This document shows positions 34,660-45,459 of a DNA stretch of 64,000 nucleotides, in pieces. The notes below the pieces were generated by a model that saw nothing but the letters and a program-made list of their open reading frames with translations, was not told the origin of the DNA and made no database searches. Within the stretch, counting starts at the first letter, position 1, and each line of letters opens with the position of its first letter. The stretch is from Pleurostoma richardsiae. Its lineage: Eukaryota > Ascomycota > Sordariomycetes > Calosphaeriales > Pleurostomataceae. Where the stretch lies: NCBI GenBank assembly GCA_030052745.1, contig JANBVO010000003.1, positions 992,001 through 1,056,000 of the forward strand, read 5' to 3'. Position numbers and translations under genes: made by a program.

Positions 34660-35165
34660 TAGGTAATTACCTAACTCTTCCTACGGTCACAGGGTAGGAG
34701 AGAAGGTACAATGTCGGAGTACCTCCTGTCGGGTCGTTGCTTCCTTCCATGGCAAAAGGTGGATCCTGGATCGTGACTTCAACTTGCTTCTGAGACCCCT
34801 TTAATCCCCAGCTCGGGTACCTGTGAAATTTCCCCATGACGCCTTTCTTCTCCAAGAGATGTGTCAGGTACCTCTAACAGCGCTGCAACTACGAACGGAT
34901 ACATGTATGCTGCCCCAAAGTAACTCCTCAGGGAGGTATCTAGGTGGGTAGAGTACAGACATCAGGTACTGTACGTGGCACCCGCAGCTTCATTTTCTCC
35001 ATCGAAGTCAGCTTAGGCAGGCATCTAGGTAGGTACTCTTAGGTAGTAGTCGATGGCAGGGACGGTGGATTCCCGTCGTCTCTGGAACGTGCGCTGCATG
35101 TGTAGGTAAGGTAGGTACCTGGTAATCTGCATCTACGATGTGGGTAGGTACCTTAGGTACTGCCA
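34660..35165. repeat. Cluster of TAGGTACCT-type short words
   Basis: About ten copies or part-copies of TAGGTACCT, TAGGTAGGTA or GGTACCT occur in 500 nt: for example a perfect palindrome TAGGTAATTACCTA at 34661-34674, and dense groups at 35014-35052 and 35102-35165. Scattered copies also occur at 28.9, 29.1, 37.36 and 37.54 kb. I have the impression that such words are common between genes in Sordariomycetes, but I cannot give a function. Confidence 0.6.
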
Positions 35166-38100
35166 CTCCGTACTCCGTGCTAAACACATCACCAACCTCC
35201 ATGGATGAATCTCACAACCCCCCAGCTCGCCTCTTGCGTCGCCATTGGCCTGTCTCTCTTGGTCTCCGTCACCCCAAAGCCTCTCCCCATGGCGGTGTCG
35301 ACTCTGCTCTAGTCTACGGGGCAAGCTATCAGGATCCGCGGCACCTGCAGACCCAATAACCTGGTTCCAGCTCATCCGCCAAGCCAATCCCGCCAATTGC
35401 TGACTCCCAAGGCAAGCCCGATACGAACAGCCGGGTCCAGATTTGGGGATTGGGGGACCTGGGGTCGTCGCTTGTCGCGATATCAACATTTGGGAGCCCA
35501 GGCCCCTCTGGCAAATGTTTCAACATTGCTGACCCCTGCCCAGGCCGTCGACAGCCGCTCAACCGAGGCCAGCTCACCCTCCCTTCTCACGTGCGTCCCC
35601 AGCTGTCGCAGCCAGCAGCGGACACGGATGATATTGCCCTATGGCCCTTCATCTCGTTCGCTAAAACTGACCGAGCTACTGGGCGTAGGTGGCCGGTGCC
35701 CGGTCACGCTGATCCCCCTACTGCCTCCTAACTTACTACTAACTTACTACGCTACGCTCCCAACCGCATATATCAGATACACTAGGGTTTCCCGATTACA
35801 ACAGCCGTCGAACCCTTCCGCGATCGAAGCCAACTCCAGTGACTCTAATTTGCCGACCCGCTTTGCTCGCCGTCCATGTCTATTCGGCCCCTGCTGCGCA
35901 TCCTCCGCTTTATCCTCCGCTTCCAGTGCGTGGTAAGTTAATGACGGCCGCGGCGCGTCATGACGGATTCCCTCCCTGGCTTGCGACGGAATCCACCGAG
36001 AGCTTCGTGCCGAAAGGATTCCGGCAGTCGCGCGAGCTGAGCACTGCCGTCCGTGCACTTGCCCCCTACGACCTACCTGGCACCCTTGGTCCCAAATCCT
36101 CCTCCAACTGAGACCTCCACTGCTAAATTAGACTCGCACCAGCGCCACGAGGTTGGTTCAACGCCGGCGATTGTGCTGTGGAACCTGCTATGCTCGACGA
36201 CGTACGGCGTATTACGTACAGCCCTTCACAGCGTCCGCCTCTAAAGGTTAATCCCCGGACACATCTCCGATCGCTCTCTTACTCGGCTGTGGCCCCTTCA
36301 TCCCTTCACCCTCATGTATTGGGGTTTAGCATGCCCGAGCAAACCCCTTAGCGGCACTAGTTGCGCAGGTGACATCCCGGCCATGCTTGGTGGTCAAAGT
36401 GGGAACACAGTAGCGTTCCTCTTCTCTTGGCAGGTCGAAATAGCGGGCCCTTCCTGGGGCTTTACCTCCCAGCCTCACGCAGCTCTGGCATCCCTAGCCT
36501 CGGGCCCATGCACTGTACATCCACTATCGAGATAACGTCACCTGCGACTGACCCGCCGGGGTCTCAGTCTTCCGGTCCCACCTCCGACGGCCCGCTCCCT
36601 GGACAGCTGTGCGGCTGTCGTGAGCTCAGCGCCTGTCGACGCGCTGAGGCCGAGATACCAGAGCATGTTCGGAGGAGTCGCCGATTATCAGATGATAGCC
36701 CCTTGCATTCGATCGTCAAGCTCGTATACTGACTGCGTCAATGCTGGGCCATTCACATCACCTTCTGCGGGCACCACTCATTCCCCGAAGCGCTTCGGCT
36801 CTGGGTCCCCGACTTGGACTTGCTAGCATTGCACATCACCCATGCCACCACTTACGCGACCAACTTCACCCGGACCTAATGTGTAAAGTGCACAAAGCCT
36901 CGCATTTGCTCCTCAGGCTGAGACTGGAAATAGTGTGACGTTGATGAGGAGGCTAAGTACTGCAGGATTACCACGCACATGGGCCAATAGAGTGCACCTC
37001 CTGCCCGCTCTATGCGCTGTCGATCCACGATCATAATTGTGTTGGTTCCGCGGCGTTCTTACAGAAGCCACGAACACATCAACTACTGGATCTCCGCGAT
37101 GTGACAGGTCACTCCCCCCATCGTCCTGCGTTGCAAAGACGAGATCGAGAAACGCAGCTGACGTCTCCGGCGGTGTTGCGAGACGATCATCAGCCCTTCC
37201 ACTCGTCTTACTCAAGCCGACAATTCAACGTTCAGATACAGATACGTCGAGCTCGCTATCTGGGCTTGAAATGGAACCGTGGCAGGCCACCCCGCTCGTC
37301 GCGGGCGGTGTCCCGCTCCACAACGGAGTTCGGGTAGCTAGTCCTGCTACCGCTGTACACGGTCAACCTAGGTAGGTATTTGAACGAGCCATGCGCCTGT
37401 CGAAACGACGCGACAAGTACCAAAAGTACTTCAGGTTTCACCAACCAGGGAACAACAGCAGACTGTCGCCAGCTCGCCTGTAACGCCTGTTCCATGTATC
37501 ACGGCATGTCACATCACCCTCCGCGGTCTTGTCAGTAGGCACCTACAGCGTAACGGCATGAAATCGACGCAGAACTTCAATTCATGACGCGCGTCCTAGA
37601 CTAAGATTCAGCGGAAAGTGCAGTTGCCTCTACAAGCTTCGCACTCCATCGAACGGCTGAAATATGCATGCACCACCTCTCGCGATTAGCGAGCCAGGTT
37701 AGCGGAGCATATGACAACCTATGAAGGGTGCGCCCTTATTTCGGTGACACCCGAGCAGTGGGTAGCAGTGTGACATGCTGGAGGATAGAGGCTGATTCGA
37801 GAACCACAGCCTCGGGACCGACTGGCCTGTGTTATTGCGACCCGGCGGGACATTTGCCAGCACCTACCCTAATACTGTTGCCAAGTGGCATACCGCTATC
37901 TTTCCTTCATTCAGCTAACACCCTGTTGAGCGCGCCTCATCTAGCCAGGTATCTCTTGTCGCTCGGGGTCGACAGCTCTTGCACAAGAGACCCACAGTGG
38001 CCGAACGCCTCCTTGATCTAATGCACGGTAGATCGTGACGGCTCGTGCAGGTCGACTGAGAGGCCACCTGAATAATCTGATGAAGAATTGAATCATAGTA

Positions 38101-39669
38101 ACTTGACTGGTCGCCTGCTAACCTCTCGAGCTGCTTTCTGCTTTCAGCCAATATGACTGACGATGGACGGGGGACCAGCAGACCTGTCGATGTGTCCGCG
38201 AGTTTCTCTCGGGATATCCACAGCTCGACCGTCTGAGACAACCTTGACAATTAAAACAAGCATGTCCGAGCCATGCTCTTCTAGGGTAGCGGTTGATCTT
38301 AGTATTGTAGATCATCCGCGCATGTTCCTAAACCCTGTGGAGCTGATCCAGCAAAAAACACCGAGGAATCACGGCTCCTGGCAGAGCAGCTGACAATTGC
38401 ACCCCTGTGTGCCGTGGTCAGTTAGGAGCAGCATCATGAGTCGTGAAGCTGCGCCGAGACGGACCTAATTCAGCTCTACCCCAAGGATTGACGAATCGTA
38501 ACCTCGCACAACCCCGTACAGGATCGACCATCTCAACGTGGCGTGAGAGGACTTCGATACGGCAGGCGAGATGCCATCTAAGTCTGTGTGGGCGGACTAG
38601 CTACTGCGGTCGGTGAAGAGGCGGGCGGTCAGCAGATCAACAAACGGAAGTCCCTGGACGTTGTGACCCCTGTCCCGTCTTTACTTCTGGAGCGGCGTTG
38701 CCTCCGGAAAGGACCGATAGGCGACAGACTCGAGACTGTCCTGAACAAAAGCAAAGAGTGAAATCTGCAGCGACCAGCGGCAACAGAGCTTTCTGCCGAG
38801 TAATCAGTTTGCAGGCACGTTCCACGCCGAAAGGGACGGTAAGTGTGTCTGTGTCACGCCCGGAAAAGTGTATGATGTCTTCCTCTTCCCAACTGCTTGT
38901 TCAGTTATTGAGCCTGCGCTGCCGGCGGAGTTGTCCCCGATGACAGCCTGATTGGCCGGTCGGAGGCATGGTCCTGGTGGAGCGCAGTAATTGAGACACT
39001 GCTGGAGCAAACAGCCTCATCTGACCACCCGGTACGGGATGGGACCTCCGATATTCTTCACCGGCTGGCCGTCGAATGGTCCTCTGCCGGCTGGCCCGAA
39101 ACTGACAAGTGAGAAGTCGGCGCTCGGCACCTCGCGCCGGTCCCGTAGCTTCTTTTGCCCTGCGAAATTGTTACATTTAAATGGGCAAAATAACGGTGAA
39201 AACGGTGCCTACTAGTGACAACAAACGAAATGGGGTATCCTATTCAAGAGCAGTTTGCTAATGACAGCCTCGCCTGCTTGTACGACGATAGAGTTCGAAG
39301 AACGAAAAACAACACACTAGTGTGTGGTGTCCTGTGTAACCAACAATTTGACCCTGACCCAGCCCGTTGGTTGCTTATCCCCTCCGGGGAATATGATCCT
39401 CTAATACAATTTCACCAAACTCCTGGCCTTTCCCTAAGCCCAGACCATCCGCCAATGACTCCCCCAAAAACGGGGTAGACGCAACGCGAGATAACAATGT
39501 GTTGTACAAGGCTGGCGAAACACACAAAAGGAAAGAAATCATTCCCTTCACGCAACGGAGTTGGTCTCCGGAGGCGCCATCATGGTGTATGGCTGTTGGT
39601 CGTTTCCCGATGGCTGTCACGGCCATCTGTCAGTTCTCACTTATCAGATCTCTTGGCCGGGCGCATCGC

Positions 39670-42600
39670 CTATCGGAGGGTCTTCTCGATCTTGACCAAC
39701 AGCTTGCCCTCGCTCGGCTTCCCCTTGGCGTCCATGAGCGTGATGAATCTGTACCCCGGCTGCAGGCGGTCGAGCCGGATGCACGCCCATGCCGTAAGCA
39801 CGTCGCGGAACTTCGATTCATCCTCGATCTTGAATCTGGCGGTTTAAGTCATGATGTCAGCTTTCTGGACTTGGCAAGGTGTTGTGTTTGCTAAACGACA
39901 AGGGCGATAAGAAGGGCAATCAGCGGGGGGGAGGGCGCCACTATGGCAAGCAAGCTGGGGTTACACGGCATCAAATAGCTCTTTTGTTTTCCTCCATTCT
40001 CTCTGCGCTTTAACTAGAGATGAACGACCAGGAAGGCTTAGACACGCCCTTCCGCAGTCTCGGCATGGGAACGGCTTCTAGCCTGGTCTCAACACCAGCC
40101 GATGACCAACACATCTGTCCTGGCGGCCCGTTGCACTTGACAACTCAGCCAATCTCGGGAGGCTTCCGCTTTCCCATGGCCTCAGGTTCCCGATGCGAGG
40201 GAATTCTCTGCGATCGGGCTGGAAAGCTAGAACGCCTGGAACGCGGGTGACGACAGCACGACGCAATGGAAGCCGTCAAGAGGCGTCCAGCCGTGCATGT
40301 GGCTGCAGCTAACAGACATGGTCCCGAGCAAAACAAAAGAGACTTTACCAGGGAGACGAGTGGGAATACGGACGAAAATATCATCAGAAGAAAGGAGACG
40401 CTTCGGGGGACTAATCACGCGGGAATGTTGCATGTCTTGCTTACCTGACGAAGCTGAGTTCCTCTACAACCCCCTGCACGTTCTCGAAGTTGAGCAGAAA
40501 GCCGCCCCTGCCGAAGTCGGGGTGGTCAGTCTGGCTGCTGCGCGTCTTCTTCTTGTGCTGCCCGTCGCGCACCCGGCCGCCGTTCTCGATGGGCTCGCCG
40601 GCGCGCTCCTCACGCTTCTCGACGTGGAGCTCGCACTTGACGTGCGGGCGGAAACTCGCGCCGCTCACGCCGATGACGTTGACGCTCTTGCTGCTGTTCG
40701 TGCTGCCGCTCTCGGGCGGGGGGATGTGCTGCCCGGCGAAGACTGTGATCTTGAGATCAAGAGTCCGGTAAGGCGGCGGGTCCGGCCAGCTATCGCCACT
40801 CAGGTAGCCCTGCGGCTTGAGGACCCAGCCTTTCTCGGACTCGAACATGGCGTGGTTGAGCATCATGCCCTCGTCCCACTTCTGCCAGTTCATGGCAACC
40901 ATCTGCACGCCCTTGCGCCAGTAGAGGGACGGGTCGAGGTTCGACGAGTCGACCCGCGTAGACTTGGGGTATGCCCGCATGAAGAAGTCGCGGTTGTGCG
41001 CGAACATCTGGCTGTTCCTTGTCTGGTGCAGCTCGAGGATCTTGGTCTCGTTGATGGAGAAGATGTGCGACGGCGTCTTGGCGGCTGGGTGCTCGAAGCT
41101 CATGTTGTGCTCGTAATGCTCGCTGTGCGTGTAGATGGCCAGACTGCTTAGCTTCTCGCAGATGGCGACCCGGCGCCGCTTGGAGGTCGGCATGCCCCTG
41201 TCGTCCTCCGAACCGGACATATCCTCCTCCAAGGAGGCGATCGTGGGGAGCGACAGTTGGGTGCCTTGCGGGACCATGGTCTTGGAGGGCGACTTTTTGA
41301 CCTTGACCAGTATCTTCTCCTGCAGCTCCTCCAGTCGCGGCTGCCTGTGCGCCGGATCGCAGCCGTCGAACGGCTGGTTAAGGAGCACGCCCGCCCACTC
41401 CTCCTCCATGATTCTGACCATAACCTCCTGCTGGTCTGGGTCGGCGTGCACCTCGAGGCTGACGATGATAGGCAGCGGGTTGTTCTTGAAAGCCGTCTCT
41501 CTTATCGCCCGGCAGACTTCCCTGAAACCGACGGGGGCCGTCAGCGTCCAGTCGCCCGCACCGGGAATCTTCATGGCGTGCATGACGACGGGCTCGTTCT
41601 TGGGGACGCCGTTTCTCGACCGGGATCGAGACCGAGAACCCGAGCCGGACCCTGACCGCTCCCTGCCTAACCTCTCGTTCACCGCGTTCGGATCCAGGCA
41701 AGTTCCGCTGTCTCTGGCGTTCGGCACGCCGAGCCCGGGCTGGCTGGCGCTTGGGCTTCGGCTGTGGTGGCAGGGCTTGCCCGACAGCTTGTGCCACTTC
41801 TCGTCCACCGAGTCGATGACCGAGGCGGCGACGGTCGGCAGCGAGGACTGAGATATCTGGGAAATATGCGATATCTGCCGCCTGTGCTCGTGCGGCGACT
41901 TGGACCTCGCCCGGGGCGTCCTCGACCCGGACGCGTCCCCGTTCCACACGTCAATCTCAATGCACCTGCAGTCGCCGTTGAGCACATTCCTGTACGCGTC
42001 GGCCGAGCTGGGCCCGAACAGCTGGTTGCCCGAGAGGTAGGTGTTGTGGCTGCTGCTGATGAAGTAGTTGGAGATGGGCCGCGTCAGATCCTTCTCCTCG
42101 CAGCGCACCGGCCGCACCGCGTCCTGGTACAGCGAGTACCACACCTCGAGGAACTGCCCGAACTTGTAGCGATCACGCTCCAGCGGCGCCAGCAGGCCGC
42201 CCTGGGTGTCCCGCAAGAAGGCCTCGAGCCGCTCGCGGGAGAGCTGGAATTCGCCCTCACGCAGGTCGTCGTACAGCCGCCGCAGGTGCCGCTGGATGGC
42301 TGGCGTGAGGACCAGCAGCCGCCGTGGCCGAGTGCCGTCGGTGCGGGCCTCGTCGGTCACGACGACAGGCTTGTGGAAGCCGTTCTGCGTGGGGGAGACG
42401 ATGGTCGCAATGTCAACCAGCCGCGTCAGGGCCTGCAGCCCCGCGGCCTTTGGGTGGCCTACGAAGCGCGGCATAGTGAAGGTGCGCGTGAAGGTCCGCC
42501 GGCGGCTCTTGTAGTTGGCGGGGGACGGAGAGGAAGGGGATGGTGGCTCGGCGGCCTCTTCCTTCTTCTTGCGGGCGCGCGAGGCGCGTCGGCGGAGGAT

Positions 42601-42735
42601 GCCCTGTGGTCGTGGGAGACTCGGTGTTAGTCAAGAGCTATGCCGGGCTCACAGATCCTCGTGTTAAAGGAAGCCAGAGGACGAATTGGAGTAGGATGGT
42701 GCATGGAAGGCTGGGAAACTCACGATGCAGCCCAT
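39670..42735 (-). CDS. Phosphoinositide-specific phospholipase C
   Basis: Three exons (42735-42724, 42603-40445, 39835-39670) give 778 residues in perfect phase. Exon 1 codes only MGCI; no in-frame ATG exists between it and residue 48, so this start is needed for the basic stretch GILRRRASRARKKKEE. An EF-hand-like helical region (RLYDDLREGEF through YKFGQFLEVWYSLYQ) precedes the X domain: SSSHNTYLSGNQ with catalytic His190, CIEIDVWNGD with the metal ligands Glu220/Asp222, PVVMH with the second catalytic His (346), and PIIVSLEVH with Glu388. The Y domain (KLSSLAIYTHSEHY, RAYPKSTRVDSSNLDPSLYW, MNWQKWDEGMMLN) and a C2 domain (LDLKITVFAGQ through LTAWACIRLDRLQPGYRFI) follow. It cleaves PIP2 to diacylglycerol and IP3 at membranes. 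Oddities: a disordered insertion of about 115 residues inside X, and a 609-nt last intron. Confidence 0.9.
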
Positions 42736-44984
42736 TGTGCCGGTTTACGCGCAGGATCCGCGGGGATGGATCCCCGGTGGGACTCCTTTATGCGTCCGTA
42801 TGTGTGCTGACTTGTGTGCGCGGCTGTTGTTCAGTTGCTGGGGCCCTGTTTCAAGAGGCTGTCTCGAGCCGTACTGCAGAGTGGGCGGGCTGCTATCGTC
42901 GCCGCGAGGGTGCTGTAGCCGTGCACAGTGTTGTCTTCCGCTTTCGACGTAGGGGGAGCAGGAGGGAAGATTTGCAGTTGATATATATGTGCGAAGAGAT
43001 GCAAGGGTAAACAGTAATAGAGATCGAAGAGAGAGGAAAGGAGAGAGAGCAAGCGCGAGAGCAGAAAGCAGAAGCGAAAGCGTGCGATAGATATTTAGAG
43101 ATTTGGGAGGGAGCACCACCAGTAAGCAGGGCCGGCTCCGTCCCAGGGGTGGGGATGGGGTGGTTTGGTTGGGTGTGCAGGGTTTCCCAGTTCAGCTCGG
43201 TGACAAGCCTCGCCCCGCACCCGCAGCTAAACAAGTGCTTGCCCGGGTCCAGAACTGCTCCCAGGTGTGCCAAGATGCGACTCTGCTCTGGGACGATTGT
43301 TTGGCTGTTCACTTCTCCTCCAGTCGGTCGGTCGGTCGGCCACAGGGAGGGTGAGGTGACATCTGTTAGGCACTTTGGGCAAACATTGGACACGTAGAGG
43401 GGGCAATGAGATGGTCTCTTCTCAGGGAGCCGTCCCTCCTCCGCCTTAGGCGCGGTTGCAGCTGAGAAAGTTTGCGTCTGGGACCAAGGGGATCGGCTCC
43501 GAAACGGGCGACCGAGTATTCTGCCTCGCTTGTCGTGTCTTCAGGACACGAGACAGTGTCTGCAACGTCATAGAAACTGACGAAGGGAGGCCTAAGAGAG
43601 CGGAGGAATAGAAGGGGCCAAGGTCAGCCTCAAGTCCTCCTCAAGTCCTTCTCAAGTCCTCCCTTTCTTTGCTTTGTCATCTAGGCGCCGGCCGTGGATC
43701 TCTCCTCTGTAGGGCTACAGGGTCTCGAGGACACAACGCCAGAGGACGGTGTCACCGAGCGTTCGTGTGGCTGAGGGGCTGTGCTGTCCCGGGTCTCCCT
43801 CCCTGTCTCCCACCACACATCATTCAATTTCTTCAGCACTTTGATCTCTCTGCGCCTGTCGTGGCATCTGTCCTCTGGCGGCCTTACGCTGTTGCAATTG
43901 GGCCCCCCAAGCCCATACCGACCGACGAATCGAGGCGACAATCGCCGGGACCCCCTTTCGTCTCTTGTCTCGGCAAAAGCGGCCTCCCTGTGAGCTGTCC
44001 TCTTTCGGCTGTTCCTGGTGGTCCTCTGACCCCTCCCCTGGGAAGGTTTGGGGGCCGAAATTCGAGATGGAGGGTGTGAGTGGCTGCCAATGTCACCCAG
44101 ATGATAACGTGCTGCCCCTGGAGAGGCGAGATAGACTGCGAGACATTGTCTGAGGCACCCGCATCTCTCGCCATCCAGGCGGTAAAAATAATCCCTCTGG
44201 TGCTCCATCTGCCGTCGTTACGAGGATCGTCAGCACGACGATAGCTGGAGTTCGCTTGCGGGGTGCCTGTCTGACGGGAGCCACCACTCATCTCCCTTCG
44301 TCCCGACCGGCTCCAGCGGCTCTCTGCAGATGCAGGTCATGAGATGACAAATTGCGATGCGCCTCCCCCAGCACCAGCAGCAGCAGGAGACCGCAGAGCC
44401 CCCCGTTCCATCTTTCGTCCCAACTCGACCTGAGTTTGCTGTGGAGAATCGAAGAAGGGGAAGATCGGGAAACAGAGTTCAAACTAGCCCCAACGGCGCG
44501 CAGACACGGATCGGGGCGCAGTCTGGCGGTGCCCGTTCAGCCCTGCGGGCCGCGACCGCCTTAATAATCATTGGCGCGTTGAGCCATTGATTGAGAGTCC
44601 GGTAGCGTGGCTTGACTGACGTTGCTTCGCAGTTGGAGCCCAATGACGTCAAGATCCGTGGTGCTTGTAGATACTCTTTCACTTTCTCGCTCAGCCACAG
44701 TTGAGCTGTCCGCAATTGCGAAAGCACATGATCTCAGGAAAGCGCACCCGCGAGTGGGATATGATCCTCCAGCGTTGAGCCTCATTTTCAAGAGTGACAA
44801 CAACTCTGCCTTTGCTTTGTCATCATTCTCTCTCAGCCAGTTTGCTGTTACACGTGGAGCATTGGGGAGCACCGCTGGCTAGGACGGGGCAAACGTGTTT
44901 CAGGGCCCAGCGTAGAGAGTCGATACCTCACCACCTTTCCCACGGAATTAGAGTGCCCGGCGTACTCGCCGCCTCACAGTTAAC
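42736..44984. other. Divergent promoter region between PLC and the cupin gene
   Basis: About 2.2 kb. Just upstream of the PLC start the minus strand is strongly CT-rich (42980-43090), with an ATATATATC element near 42980-42990; both are typical of fungal core promoters. A tandem repeat lies at 43629-43661 and a short (TCGG)n run at about 43323-43339. Frames here overlap on both strands without protein-like content, so I annotate no gene. Confidence 0.4.
43629..43661. repeat. Three tandem 11-bp units
   Basis: CTCAAGTCCTC, CTCAAGTCCTT and CTCAAGTCCTC follow one another without a gap, with one mismatch. No function is apparent. Confidence 0.85.
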
Positions 44985-45459
44985 ATGGCCAAGTCACGCG
45001 CAGAGGCAGAGGCAGAGGTGAAGTCGTGGGGCTTCCCGCACGTCTTCACCTGGACCGACGGGCCGTACGTATCATCATCCCGAACCACTTATACGCTACG
45101 CCTTGTTTGCATCTCTTCTCCCTCTCTCTTCTCCCCTCTTCTCCTGCCCTCATACACTCGCCTCAATCCCCACGTGAACAAATGAATGCCCTATGTCTCA
45201 TGTCCGAAAGACGGAAGGGAAAGCATGACATGACTGACACAGCAGCCCTGGCAACAGAAACGCCTATTACAGCCCTCACTCGCACCGGGGTCTGACCACG
45301 CACCTCATCCTCCATGGTCAATTAACTATCTCGTATCCCGACGACGAGCAGCCGGAGAAGAAGACGTACGGCGTCGGCGACCGCATCGACGTCGATGCGG
45401 GGAGGCGGCATGAGGTGTGGATGGGCAAGGAGGGGTGCACGTATGTCATCGGGGAGTGA
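44985..45459 (+). CDS. Small cupin-fold protein
   Basis: Two exons, 44985-45064 and 45258-45459, join in phase to 93 residues. The start is MAKSRAEAEAEVKSWGFPHV; across the intron the text is FTWTDGP-NAYYSPHSHRG, then LTTHLILHGQLTISYPDDEQPEKKTYGVGDRIDVDAGRRHEVWMGKEGCTYVIGE. This is a single small cupin barrel: HSHRG corresponds to the H-x-H of motif 1 and GRRHEVWMG to motif 2. Three His could bind a metal, while the usual motif 1 Glu seems replaced. The intron (193 nt) is long for this genome. Small fungal cupins of this type are conserved but their substrate is unknown to me. Neither exon is long enough to be found by ORF length alone. Confidence 0.75.

Larger units (their letters stand above)
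29802..39669. other. Gene desert of about 9.9 kb
   Basis: Between the 3' ends of the small hydrophilic protein and the PLC gene I recognise no protein, tRNA or transposon. The longest frames (up to about 180 codons, for example 35397-35936) have random-looking translations and no family resemblance. Base composition is balanced, not AT-rich as in RIP-mutated repeats. It contains simple repeats (separate entries), a pyrimidine-rich stretch at 34490-34660 that resembles a fungal promoter or leader, and a cluster of TAGGTACCT words at 34660-35165. Unspliced non-coding transcripts or a strongly diverged gene cannot be excluded. Confidence 0.5.

Noticed and set aside
29802-39669. RIP-degraded transposon graveyard as an explanation of the gene desert
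   Set aside because: Base composition is balanced, not strongly AT-rich, and I see no reverse transcriptase, transposase or terminal-repeat remnant.
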